In this document: positions 16,187-24,098 of the stretch, in pieces
Layout: every line of letters begins with the position of its first letter
Position numbering within the stretch: the first letter of the stretch is position 1
Source: an uncultured Hyphomicrobiales bacterium
GTDB lineage: Bacteria > Pseudomonadota > Alphaproteobacteria > Rhizobiales > Beijerinckiaceae
DNA length: 39,958 nt
Direction: 5' to 3'
Assembly: GCA_903884435.1 (NCBI GenBank)
Contig: CAISEY010000263.1
Coordinates: 1 to 39,958 of the forward strand
Position numbers and translations under genes: made by a program
The notes under the pieces: generated by a model
What the model was told of the DNA's origin: nothing
The model's database searches: none
What the model saw: the letters and a program-made list of their open reading frames with translations, nothing else

Positions 16187-16966
16187 TCACTCCCGGCGCT
16201 TGCCATCGGGCATGATCGCGGCGTCGAAGCTCGCTCCCTCCAGCAAAGCGTCGGTGAGTATGGCGTGTTCGAGATTGGCGCCCTCGAAATCCGCGCCGCG
16301 CAGGTCCGCGCCATGCAGGTTGGCCCGGTAAAGATTGACGCCGGCGAGTTTCGCGCCGGCGAGACTGGCTCCGGTGAGATCGACCTCGACCATGTCGGCC
16401 AGCGTCAGATCCACGCCATGCAAATCCGCCTCGCGCATGTTCTGGCCATCGAGGATGGATTCGCGCAGGATCGCGCCCTCGAATTTGGCCCCGGCGAGAC
16501 GCGCTCCGCGCAGATCGACGCGCACGAGTTTCGCGCCGCGCAGGTCCGCCTGATTCAGGCGCGCCTTGCCGAGTCTCGCGTTGCTCAGGTCCGCGCCGGA
16601 AAGATCGGCGGCGGAAAGGTCCGCCTCGAACAGCAGGGACTCCTGCATCGCCGCGCCCGCGAATTTGGCGAATTTCGCGTCGATCTTGTTCAGATCGACC
16701 TCGCGCAGGCGCGCGCCCGACAGATCGGCGCGTTGCAGGTTGGCGCGAAACAGGCTCGCGCCGGTGAAATCCGCGTTGACGAGGTTCGCGCGCTCGAGCC
16801 GGGCGCGCTTGAGATCACGGTCATGGAAGTCGCGGCCCGCGAGGTCGCATCCCGCGCATTTCACGGATCGCCCCGCGAGGAATTCGGCGCGCGGATCTTC
16901 CTGAGCGGGGGCCGCGGCGGCCAGCGCACACAAAAGAAATCCCGCGATCGCGCCGCGCGCCGGCAT
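16187..16966 (-). CDS. Secreted pentapeptide-repeat protein
   Basis: The protein has 259 residues. Residues 1-22 are a Sec signal peptide (ending APAQ). From about residue 40 almost the whole chain is A(D/N)LxG/A-type pentapeptides (DLAGRDFHDR, ANLVNADFTG, ADLSAADLSG and so on), forming a right-handed quadrilateral beta-helix of roughly 40 repeats. A CAGC motif (Cys37-Cys40) at the start of the helix could be a disulfide or metal site. Most pentapeptide proteins are cytoplasmic; the leader makes this one periplasmic or outer-surface. It is convergent with the secreted 243-residue gene (9-base gap) and is the last gene downstream of the apbE/nosR-like pair. Function is unknown; a scaffold role is plausible. 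Confidence 0.9.
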   Translation of the reverse strand: MPARGAIAGFLLCALAAAAPAQEDPRAEFLAGRSVKCAGCDLAGRDFHDRDLKRARLERANLVNADFTGASLFRANLQRADLSGARLREVDLNKIDAKFAKFAGAAMQESLLFEADLSAADLSGADLSNARLGKARLNQADLRGAKLVRVDLRGARLAGAKFEGAILRESILDGQNMREADLHGVDLTLADMVEVDLTGASLAGAKLAGVNLYRANLHGADLRGADFEGANLEHAILTDALLEGASFDAAIMPDGKRRE

Positions 16967-17037
16967 GGCCCGTTTCCCCGCTCACATGTTCCGTTCGCTT
17001 CTAGCGCGCCCGCCGCGCGCGTGAAAGCCCGCGCGAT

Positions 17038-18063
17038 TCAAACCGCGATCGCCGCGCCCTCGCCATCCGGCCTCGTCACGAGCGCGCGATAGCCCGGATG
17101 GGCCGCGAGCAATCGCGCGCCCGCGGCTTCGCCGGCGACGTAAATCGCCGTCGACAAACCGTCCGCCATCGTCGCGCGCGGCCCGACGACCGCGACATCG
17201 AGAAACGCGTGGGAACTGGCGCCATCGACCGGATTGAAAATGTGGTGGAAGCGTCCGGTCGGCTCGAAGGTCGTCCCATACCCGCCGGACACGGCGAGCG
17301 CCGTGTCCGCGAGTTCGACCGTGCGGCCGCCGACCCCGCGCTTCAACGGATCCTTCAGATCGACGCTCCAGCCGCGACCTTCGGGATGCGAACCGAGCGC
17401 GCGCATCTCCCCGAGGTCGAGAAAGGCGGTGTCGAAGCCTTCGCCGCCCAGCAGGTCGCCGATGAAATCGGCGACAAAACCCTGGGCGATGCCGTTGAGC
17501 GTGATCGCCATGCCGGGCCGCCCGAAGGCGACGCGCCGCGCGGAAACCTCGATCTCGCGGTAATCGACGAGCGCCCTCGCGGTTTCGAGGGCCCGCGCGG
17601 CGATGTCGCGCGCGACCTCCGCCTTCGTCCAGAAATGCGCCTCGTAAACGCGCCAGACAGGCTGAACGCTGATGTCGAAGGCGCCGCCGGACAGATCGCC
17701 GAGACGCAGGCTCGCCTCGACGAGCGCGCGAAACTCGCGCGTGGGATTGTCGAGCGTCCCGTCGCGGTTGAGGCGCGAAATCTCGCTGTCCGGATCGGAC
17801 AGGCCGAAGGCGCGACCGAGGCGCGCGATTTCGCCGTCGATCCGCCGCAGCGCGTTCCTCGCGACGGTTTCGTTCGCGTGCCAGAGCGCGATTTCCGCGA
17901 CGGCGCCGAGCACGTCGCCATTCCAGCGGAAAAACCGCGGCGCGGGCGCGAACGCGCGGACCCCGGCTCCGAGCGCGCAGACGCCGCCGGCGCCCGCGAA
18001 AATCCGGATCGCGCGACGGCGCGAGGGAAGCGCCGCCGATTTCATCGAAACCCGTTCGTTCAT
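17038..18063 (-). CDS. apbE: ApbE-type FAD:protein FMN transferase
   Basis: The protein is 341 residues from ATG 18063, which overlaps the stop of the NosR-like gene by 4 bases (ATGA). It begins with a Tat-like leader (SRRRAIRIFAG, ending before APAPRF). ApbE landmarks are SDPDSEISRLN, the TLNGIAQGFVAD segment, LDLGEMRALG, a HHIFNPVDG motif near residue 245 and the metal/FMN region MADGLSTAIYV. The enzyme attaches FMN from FAD covalently to a Thr of target proteins outside the cytoplasm. The obvious target is the FMN-binding domain of the overlapping NosR-like gene. This is the arrangement of NosX, but no nosZ is nearby. Confidence 0.93.
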   Translation of the reverse strand: MNERVSMKSAALPSRRRAIRIFAGAGGVCALGAGVRAFAPAPRFFRWNGDVLGAVAEIALWHANETVARNALRRIDGEIARLGRAFGLSDPDSEISRLNRDGTLDNPTREFRALVEASLRLGDLSGGAFDISVQPVWRVYEAHFWTKAEVARDIAARALETARALVDYREIEVSARRVAFGRPGMAITLNGIAQGFVADFIGDLLGGEGFDTAFLDLGEMRALGSHPEGRGWSVDLKDPLKRGVGGRTVELADTALAVSGGYGTTFEPTGRFHHIFNPVDGASSHAFLDVAVVGPRATMADGLSTAIYVAGEAAGARLLAAHPGYRALVTRPDGEGAAIAV

Positions 18064-20135
18064 TTCGCCGCGCTCCCCGCGAGCGCCGCGCGTTCGCCAA
18101 GCTTGCGCGCTCGCGCGAGAGGCGGACAGCGGCGGTCGTCGTAATATTCCACCTGGCAATCGAGGCACTGGAAACACTCCGCCATGACGATCTCGCCCGA
18201 GGGCCTGATCGCCTTCACCGGGCAGGATCGCTCGCAAAGGCTGCACGGATTGCCGCATTCGGGACGGCGCCTGAGCAAATCCAGAAGGTGCAGCCGGTCG
18301 AGCAGCGCCAGCACGCCGCCGAGCGGGCACATGAACCGGCAATAGGCGCGCTCCGTGAAGAGCCCCGCGAAGACCAGCGCCCCGGCGTAAAGCACATAGG
18401 GCAGCGCGCGCGTGAAATGCGAGGTGATCGCCGTCTTGAAGGGCTCCACCTCGGAGGCGGTCACGGCCATGTCGAGCGACACAAAGGCGAGACCGAGAAC
18501 AATGGCGGCGGAGACGTATTTGCCGAGCCAGAGGCGCTCCTGGAGCGCCGGCGGGGGATTCCATTGCGGCAGGCCGAACGCGCGGGCGACTCGCGCCAGC
18601 AATTCCTGCAAGGCGCCGAAGGGGCAAAGCCAGCCGCAGAAAACGCCGCGCCCGAGGAGCAAAAGCGAGACAATCGTGTAGGCGGCGATCATCACGATCA
18701 ACGGCTCCGCGAGATAGAAGCCCGCGCCATAGCCGTGGAACGGCGCGAGCATGTAGTTCGCGACATTGACGATCGAAAGCTGCGCGCCCGCGATCCAGCC
18801 GATCCAGACGAGCGTGAACAGCAGAAAGCCGTCGCGCGTGAACCTGTGCGCCCGCCGCGACCGCGACAACCGCGCCTGAAACGCGAGGATCAGCGTGAGA
18901 ACCGCGAGCGCGGCGCCAAGCACTGCGACTTGCGGACGCGCGTCGCGCCAGGCTTCGACCCAGGGCGCCACGGGCTCCGCCGGCGGCGTCAGCACGTGCC
19001 CGGCGGGCAGAACATAGTCGAGCGGCAGGGCGATGGTTTTCTTGCCGTCGTCCGACCCGGAATGAACGAGAACCTCGAGACGCCATGGCTTCAGCGGATC
19101 GAACTGGAAGCCGCGAGGAATACCGAACAGGGCCGCGTGATCGAAGGAGCGGATGCCGCCGCTCGGACCTCCGGTGCCCAGCCTCTGATAGTCGCTGTTC
19201 GTGAACTCCGCGACACGGTCTTCCTGGACGAGGCGCAGGCGGTCGAATTTGTTTCCGGTCGCGGCCTTGTAGCGTTCATAGCCAAGAAAGTCGTAGGGGC
19301 CGCGCGAGGCGACCACGATGATCGGGCCATTGCGCCCGATGGTTTGCATGTAATCGTCGTAGGCGCGCCCGCCCAGCAGATTGCGCCCGATGATCGCGGG
19401 CGTGAACAGGCCGGTCGCGAATTCGATGTAGACATCGCCGGCGACGACCGGCGTCACGTCGAGTTTGCCATTTTCGGCGCCCGCCGCGCGCAACAGGGCG
19501 GTCACGTCGCTCGAGAGCACGCGGCGCTGGACAATCGAGCCCCCCGCGAGGAGTTGTTCCCACGAGAGGATGCGGTAGCCGTCGACGTCGAGGGTCGGAA
19601 CCTTGATGTCCGGACGCGACACGCGCGCGCGCAGCACGAGACGCGCGGCGTCGAAAATCGCGGCGCGCATGGCGCGCGCGCTGACGGTGGCGCCCGCGAC
19701 GAAATCCGGCGGCGTCATGCGCGTGTTGGCGCCGATGGCGAGCGCGCCCTCGTGCCGTCGCAGGAACGTGTCGAGCAGCGGCTGGCGCACCTTGTCGCCC
19801 ATCACGTAGGGCTCGCGGTGATAGATGACCTTCGCGCCGGTGACGCGCCCGTCGATGGAGACGCCGGCGATCACGTCGAAGGGAATGCTCGAATATCCGG
19901 GCGCGGCGAGAATATCGAGCGTGGAGAACACATAGCCGGCGACGGCGTCGCCGACGAAGACCGGCGCCGCGGGCGGCGAACCGCCCTCCGCGCCAAGCCT
20001 GCCGGCGCCGGGAAAGACGACCTCCATGACATCGGGCGTGAGCCGCGCCGCCAAAGTCTCCGCGCGGACGCCCGCCATGGCCGCGAACAGCCAGACGAGC
20101 GCCGTCAGCGCGAAACGCGAGAGCGCGGCGACCAT
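18060..20135 (-). CDS. NosR-like membrane flavo/iron-sulfur protein
   Basis: The protein has 691 residues. A signal peptide (1-25) leads into a periplasmic FMN-binding domain with the attachment motif DFVAGATVS (Thr150 as the FMN site). A NosR-type middle domain follows, then about five or six membrane segments from residue 402 to 595. Two CxxxCP motifs lie at membrane ends (Cys500/Cys504, Cys599/Cys603). The C-terminus has two cytoplasmic ferredoxin-like clusters (Cys627, 631, 634, 638; Cys654, 657, 660, 670). The chain could carry electrons between the quinone pool or cytoplasm and periplasmic partners. Known NosR supports N2O reductase, but no nosZDFYL genes are present. It sits 1 base from the CMD-like gene and overlaps apbE, so they form one operon. 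Confidence 0.92.
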   Translation of the reverse strand: MVAALSRFALTALVWLFAAMAGVRAETLAARLTPDVMEVVFPGAGRLGAEGGSPPAAPVFVGDAVAGYVFSTLDILAAPGYSSIPFDVIAGVSIDGRVTGAKVIYHREPYVMGDKVRQPLLDTFLRRHEGALAIGANTRMTPPDFVAGATVSARAMRAAIFDAARLVLRARVSRPDIKVPTLDVDGYRILSWEQLLAGGSIVQRRVLSSDVTALLRAAGAENGKLDVTPVVAGDVYIEFATGLFTPAIIGRNLLGGRAYDDYMQTIGRNGPIIVVASRGPYDFLGYERYKAATGNKFDRLRLVQEDRVAEFTNSDYQRLGTGGPSGGIRSFDHAALFGIPRGFQFDPLKPWRLEVLVHSGSDDGKKTIALPLDYVLPAGHVLTPPAEPVAPWVEAWRDARPQVAVLGAALAVLTLILAFQARLSRSRRAHRFTRDGFLLFTLVWIGWIAGAQLSIVNVANYMLAPFHGYGAGFYLAEPLIVMIAAYTIVSLLLLGRGVFCGWLCPFGALQELLARVARAFGLPQWNPPPALQERLWLGKYVSAAIVLGLAFVSLDMAVTASEVEPFKTAITSHFTRALPYVLYAGALVFAGLFTERAYCRFMCPLGGVLALLDRLHLLDLLRRRPECGNPCSLCERSCPVKAIRPSGEIVMAECFQCLDCQVEYYDDRRCPPLARARKLGERAALAGSAAK

Positions 20136-20136
20136 G

Positions 20137-20664
20137 TCACGCGCCCGGAACAGGCATGTCGTGAACCTTCATCGCCAGCGCGACGGACGTGTAATAGCCC
20201 AGCAGGACGAGAAGTTCCGCCTGGGAATCGCGGCCAAGCGCCTTCGTGAGTTCGGCGAAGCGCGCGTCGGACAGCTTGTCGCCGCCGACAACCTCCGACG
20301 CGAAGGCGTGAACGGCCTTCTCGTGGGGATCGACGAGGCGCGGATCGCGGCCCGCGAGGATCGCGTCCACCTGTTCGCGCGTGAGGCCCGCCGCCATGCC
20401 CTCGCGAATATGCGCGTTGATGACATAGGGCGACCGCCAGTGAGCGGCGATGACGAGAATGCCGATCTCGACCTCGCGCGTCGACAGGGTCGAGCGCTTG
20501 TTGAGATAGGTGCCGAGCGATTCCATGCGCGAGGCCACGTCGGGGCTGTGTATCCACACGCGATAGGGCGCGAGAATGCGGCCGCGGCCAGCCACGAGCT
20601 GGTCGAACACGGTCTTTTGCGCCTGGGTCATGGCGTCCGGCGCGATGTCTTCGATGCGATCCAT
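20137..20664 (-). CDS. Carboxymuconolactone decarboxylase (CMD) family protein without redox cysteines
   Basis: The protein has 175 residues and the AhpD/CMD all-helical fold pattern: WIHSPDVASRMESLGTYL, STREVEIGILVIAAHWRSPY, and HIREGMAAGLTREQVDAIL. AhpD-type peroxidase partners have C-x-x-C before the His; here the region reads VINAHIREG, with no cysteine anywhere in the protein. It is therefore not a thiol-dependent AhpD and is closer to the decarboxylase/lactone class. It is the first gene of the operon containing the NosR-like and apbE genes, with a 1-base gap. Function in that setting is unknown. Confidence 0.9.
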   Translation of the reverse strand: MDRIEDIAPDAMTQAQKTVFDQLVAGRGRILAPYRVWIHSPDVASRMESLGTYLNKRSTLSTREVEIGILVIAAHWRSPYVINAHIREGMAAGLTREQVDAILAGRDPRLVDPHEKAVHAFASEVVGGDKLSDARFAELTKALGRDSQAELLVLLGYYTSVALAMKVHDMPVPGA

Positions 20665-20713
20665 GGGTGCTCCTGCTGGTTCCGGGTTGAGAGCGCGACG
20701 CCGCCGCGCGCGG

Positions 20714-21730
20714 TCAGGGATTGTTGTAAATCTTCGCCTTCTCGATGACGGCCGGCGTCACGTCGAACACCGATTGCGTGAGCTGCTGCAATTCGCGGCC
20801 CGGCATGGCGTCCGTCTCCATGCGCGCCCTCGCGGCCTCCTCGACGAGCGCGGGGTCCTTCATCGCCTCGTCGAAACCGCGGCGAAGGGCTTCGACCACC
20901 GCTGGCGGCGTGTCGGGCGGCGCGACGACGGCGTTGCCGACATCGTTGCCGCTGGCGAAGAGGCCGAGCAGAGCGCGCTGCTCCGCGTCGCGCGCGAGAT
21001 CGACGATGGCGGGAACGGCGGGAAGGTCGGCGTGCCGGCGCAAGGCGAATTGCACGAGGAGATTGATCTTGCCCTCGCGCACCCAGTCCATGTTCTTCGA
21101 CTTGATGTCGGCCCAGGGACGCACGACGGCGTCGACCTCGCCCCGTTCCATCGCGAGCGTCGCGGACGTCACGCCCTGATAGCCGGGCACGACGCGAAAT
21201 TTCGCGCCGAGCAGGTCGTTCATCAATCTGGGAAACACCACGGACGAAGAGGTCGGCCCGGTGCCGGCGACGACGATTTCGACGCGAAGCGCGTCGTCCA
21301 TGGTCTTGCCGGCGGAGGTTCGCCACGAATTGAGGATTTGCACGTTGGAGGACACGCGACCGATCCAGGCGAATTTCCGCACGTCGTATTTCACGCCGGG
21401 CGTGTCGAGAACCTGGCCGATGCCCGCCGTCTGCGAAACGACGGCGATCTGCGTCCCGTCGCGCGGCGCGACGTTGTAGAGCCAGTTCGCGGCGATCAAT
21501 CCGCCGGCGCCCGGCATGTTCTGCACGACGACCTTCGGCTGGCCCGGCAGACGCGCGCCAAGCGCGCGCGCGACCAGCCGGCCATAGAGATCGTAGGGCC
21601 CGCCCGGCTCGAATCCGATGACGAGCGTCACGGTCTTGCCCGCGAAGCTCGCCGCCTCCCGAGCGCGCGACGGCGCGGCGCAGGCGACGAGCGCGAGGAC
21701 GGACAGGCCATATCTCGTCGCGCGGGTCAT
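20714..21730 (-). CDS. TctC/Bug family tripartite tricarboxylate transporter substrate-binding protein
   Basis: The protein is 338 residues from ATG 21730, which overlaps the racemase-like stop by 4 bases. Its signal peptide ends near SRAREA. Bug-family landmarks are VTLVIGFEPGGPYDLYGRLVA at strand 1, VVQNMPGAGGLIAANWLY and the DGTQIAVVS segment. Mature TctC-like proteins bind organic acids in the periplasm. No TctA or TctB membrane gene is in the window, as is common for Bug proteins. The one oddity is a longer loop around residues 115-135 (VSSNVQILNSW). The 4-base overlap suggests it is co-expressed with the racemase-like and SDR genes. Confidence 0.93.
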   Translation of the reverse strand: MTRATRYGLSVLALVACAAPSRAREAASFAGKTVTLVIGFEPGGPYDLYGRLVARALGARLPGQPKVVVQNMPGAGGLIAANWLYNVAPRDGTQIAVVSQTAGIGQVLDTPGVKYDVRKFAWIGRVSSNVQILNSWRTSAGKTMDDALRVEIVVAGTGPTSSSVVFPRLMNDLLGAKFRVVPGYQGVTSATLAMERGEVDAVVRPWADIKSKNMDWVREGKINLLVQFALRRHADLPAVPAIVDLARDAEQRALLGLFASGNDVGNAVVAPPDTPPAVVEALRRGFDEAMKDPALVEEAARARMETDAMPGRELQQLTQSVFDVTPAVIEKAKIYNNP

Positions 21731-22440
21731 TTCGGTTGCGAGCCCGCTTTCTGCCAGCGCACGCGGCTCTGGCGAAGACCGAGCGAGGCGAGCAGCGCCG
21801 CCATCTTGATCGGCGCGCCGATGCCCTCGACGACGGGCACGCCAAGCTCCCTCGACAGCCAGTCCGGCTTCATCTGCACGGGGCATTGCGTGATGCCCTG
21901 GGGAATGATGACGTCGGCGCCATCCTCGTCGATCAGCGCGCGCGCCGCCGCGAGAAAAGAGTCGATCATCCGCGCGCGATTGTCGGCGATGTGCTGGAGA
22001 TAGACGCCGCTGGCGCGCCGGCCCGCGATGAAGTTCTCCATGCCGAGCGCGACGCACTGGGCGCGGTGCCTCGGCATGGCCGAGGGGTGATAGCAGACGA
22101 CGCCGAAATGCTCGCCCACCTGGGCGGCGACGTGCAGCGTCGCCTGCAAGGGGCCGATGACGGGAATATCCACAGCGGAGCGCCCGCCCTCGACGCCGAT
22201 GTCGAGCATTCCCAGCGGCACGACCGCGTCGTAGCCCTGACGCTCCGCCTCGCGGAACGCGTCGTGAAACAGGCCGGACGCCGCCTGGATTTCCGCCGGC
22301 GTCAATCCATCGAAGGGGCGCGCGGCGACGGAGACGATCCCAACCTCGACATCGGCGGACGAGTACGCTTTCGCCGCGTCCTCGCGCAGCTTGCGCTGTT
22401 CGGGCGGATAGTCGCCGACGACAAAGGCCACGCGGATCAT
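21727..22440 (-). CDS. Asp/Glu/hydantoin racemase-like protein lacking catalytic cysteines
   Basis: The protein is 237 residues from ATG 22440. The double-domain Asp/Glu racemase fold is suggested by VDIPVIGP (90-97) followed by FGVVCYHPS (112-120), DGADVIIPQG (173-182) and GVPVVEGIGAPIKMAALL. The two positions that hold the catalytic cysteines in true racemases read VVPLGMLDIG (73-82) and IIPQGITQ (178-185), with no Cys. Cysteines at 116, 129 and 186 lie elsewhere. It therefore probably is not a two-base racemase; a lyase, isomerase or decarboxylase within the superfamily is possible. It is encoded between an SDR gene (29-base gap) and a TctC-type gene (overlap). Confidence 0.88.
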   Translation of the reverse strand: MIRVAFVVGDYPPEQRKLREDAAKAYSSADVEVGIVSVAARPFDGLTPAEIQAASGLFHDAFREAERQGYDAVVPLGMLDIGVEGGRSAVDIPVIGPLQATLHVAAQVGEHFGVVCYHPSAMPRHRAQCVALGMENFIAGRRASGVYLQHIADNRARMIDSFLAAARALIDEDGADVIIPQGITQCPVQMKPDWLSRELGVPVVEGIGAPIKMAALLASLGLRQSRVRWQKAGSQPK

Positions 22441-22469
22441 GTTTCGCTCCCTGAAGTCATGGTGAGTTT

Positions 22470-23198
22470 TCAGCCGCGGCCGAGAAACGGCTGGCCAATC
22501 GGGAACGCCAGCGCCTCGATCAGGTTGGTCTCGTCGGGAAGACAGGCCATGAGCGTCGCGATGGCGGCGATCTCCGAGGCTTCCATCGAATCTTTCGCGG
22601 GGCGCGCGGCCATGCCCGGCATCAACCCGGTCTTGGTGGAGCCCGGATGCAGGATCGACACGGTAATGCCGTGATCGCGCCCATCCAGCGCGAGGGCGCG
22701 CGTCATGCCTTCGAGGCCGAATTTCGACGAGGCGTAGGCGATGTTGTGCGGCCGCGGAATTTTCGCGGAGATGCTGCCGATGTTGATGATCCGGCCGCGC
22801 TTCTTCGCCTTCATGCGAATGAAGGCGGCGCGGCTGCACAAAAACGCCGAGGTGAGATTGGCGTCCATGACCTCGCGAAAGCGCGCCAGCGTGATCGTGT
22901 CGGTCGGCGTGTGATCGGCGATTCCCGCCGAATTGACGAGCAGGTCGAGCGGACCGAAGTTGTCGTCGGCGAAACGGAAGAGGGCTTCGACCTCGTCCTC
23001 GAGGGTCGCGTCCGCGGCGCGTGCGAGCGCGACGCCGCCCGCCGCCTCGATGTCGCGCACGAGCGTCGCGAGCCTGTCGGCGCGGCGGGCGGCGACGACG
23101 ACGCGCGCGCCTTCCGCCGCCAGCGCCTTCGCGCAGGCCTCTCCGATGCCGGAACTCGCGCCGGTGACGATTGCGACGCGATCCTTCAAACGCGACAT
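22470..23198 (-). CDS. Short-chain dehydrogenase/reductase (classical SDR)
   Basis: The protein has 242 residues and all classical SDR landmarks: the cofactor motif TGASSGIG (12-19), NSAG (89-92), Asn114, catalytic Ser142 or Ser144 (GSIS), Tyr155 and Lys159 (YASSK). Arg38 and Arg39 after the second strand favour NADP(H). The nearest characterised group is 3-hydroxy acid dehydrogenase YdfG-like enzymes, acting on beta-hydroxy acids such as serine or 3-hydroxypropionate. A cytoplasmic oxidoreductase for a hydroxy acid imported by a neighbouring transporter is a fair inference. Confidence 0.93.
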   Translation of the reverse strand: MSRLKDRVAIVTGASSGIGEACAKALAAEGARVVVAARRADRLATLVRDIEAAGGVALARAADATLEDEVEALFRFADDNFGPLDLLVNSAGIADHTPTDTITLARFREVMDANLTSAFLCSRAAFIRMKAKKRGRIINIGSISAKIPRPHNIAYASSKFGLEGMTRALALDGRDHGITVSILHPGSTKTGLMPGMAARPAKDSMEASEIAAIATLMACLPDETNLIEALAFPIGQPFLGRG

Positions 23199-23222
23199 GG
23201 CGGTCTCCGTGATGTCCGCGCC

Positions 23223-24002
23223 TCAGCGCTTCGGGTCGAAACCCTTCGAGCGCACCACGTCGGCCGCGGCGGGCGTGGACAGGTGCGCGATGAATTTTTT
23301 CGCGAGATCAGGCTGTTTCGAACCGGCCATGACGAAGGCGACATATAGATTCGAGAGTTGCAACTCCGCCGGCAGCAGGCTCGCGAGTTCGATGTCGGGA
23401 TCGGCGGCGATCTGCGTCGTCAGCAACACGCCAAGCTCCGCCTCGCCGGACTTGAGCGCCGCGGCGACCGCCGTCACGGTCGGCGTCAGTTTCGTCTTTT
23501 CCGCGAGACTTTCGGAAAGGCCCCAGGAGGGCGCCCACATGTCGACGGTCTTGCCGAACAGCAAACCGACGGAGGCGCCTGATTTCGGATCCGGCCAGGC
23601 AATGGACCTGGCGTCGGTCAGCGCCGCCTGAAAAAGCTCCAGCGTGGTGGCGTTGACCTTCTTGCCGCCCTTCTTCACCGCGAAGGCGAGGCGGGCGTCG
23701 GCGAAATTCAGCCGCGTGTCCATGACGAGCTTGCCGGCGTCGGCGAGCGGCTTCAGCGCCTCGGTCGGCACGAGGCCGGCGTCGAACGCCTCGCCCTTGA
23801 GCACGCGGTCGCGCAGGCTGCCGCCGGAGGTGTAATCGACCGTCACCTTCGCGCCGGTCGCGCGTTCGAAATCCGGGATCAGCTCGTCGAGCGCCGCGGC
23901 GACGCCGCTGCCGGCGATCACCCTCATTTCCTGCGCGGCGAGGCCGGAGCTCGCGAGAACCGGCGCGAAAACGGCGGCGATGAGAGGACCTGGAATTCGC
24001 AT
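23223..24002 (-). CDS. ModA-like extracellular solute-binding protein (molybdate-type fold)
   Basis: The protein is 259 residues from ATG 24002; an upstream ATG at 24077 would add 25 residues and hide the signal peptide. The signal peptide ends near GLAAQ. The layout is ModA/AccA-like: MRVIAGSGVAAALDELIPDFERATGAKV, then DYTSGGSLRDRVLKGE, FDAGLVPTEAL, ALKSGEAELGVLLTTQI and a C-terminal lid. No ModB/ModC genes are adjacent, so this is an orphan binding protein. Substrate could be molybdate or a small organic anion; the neighbouring genes favour an organic anion. It may be the first gene of the minus-strand operon. Confidence 0.88.
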   Translation of the reverse strand: MRIPGPLIAAVFAPVLASSGLAAQEMRVIAGSGVAAALDELIPDFERATGAKVTVDYTSGGSLRDRVLKGEAFDAGLVPTEALKPLADAGKLVMDTRLNFADARLAFAVKKGGKKVNATTLELFQAALTDARSIAWPDPKSGASVGLLFGKTVDMWAPSWGLSESLAEKTKLTPTVTAVAAALKSGEAELGVLLTTQIAADPDIELASLLPAELQLSNLYVAFVMAGSKQPDLAKKFIAHLSTPAAADVVRSKGFDPKR

Positions 24003-24098
24003 GGATCGTTTCCCCGGGCTGACGGCGCGCGTGTTTTCACGCTTCTCTTCGATGGCCCGCCGTGACAGGATCGTCAAGTCAGCGGGAAGGAATTCAGC

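Noticed and set aside
17038-19086. Possible NosR-ApbE fusion (682-codon frame)
   Set aside because: The extra N-terminal part is a shadow of the NosR-like gene in another frame; ApbE similarity starts at ATG 18063, which overlaps the NosR-like stop.
17038-20135. Evidence for denitrification (nos operon)
   Set aside because: Only NosR-like and ApbE/NosX-like genes exist here; nosZ, nosD, nosF, nosY and nosL are absent, so the pair alone does not support N2O reduction.
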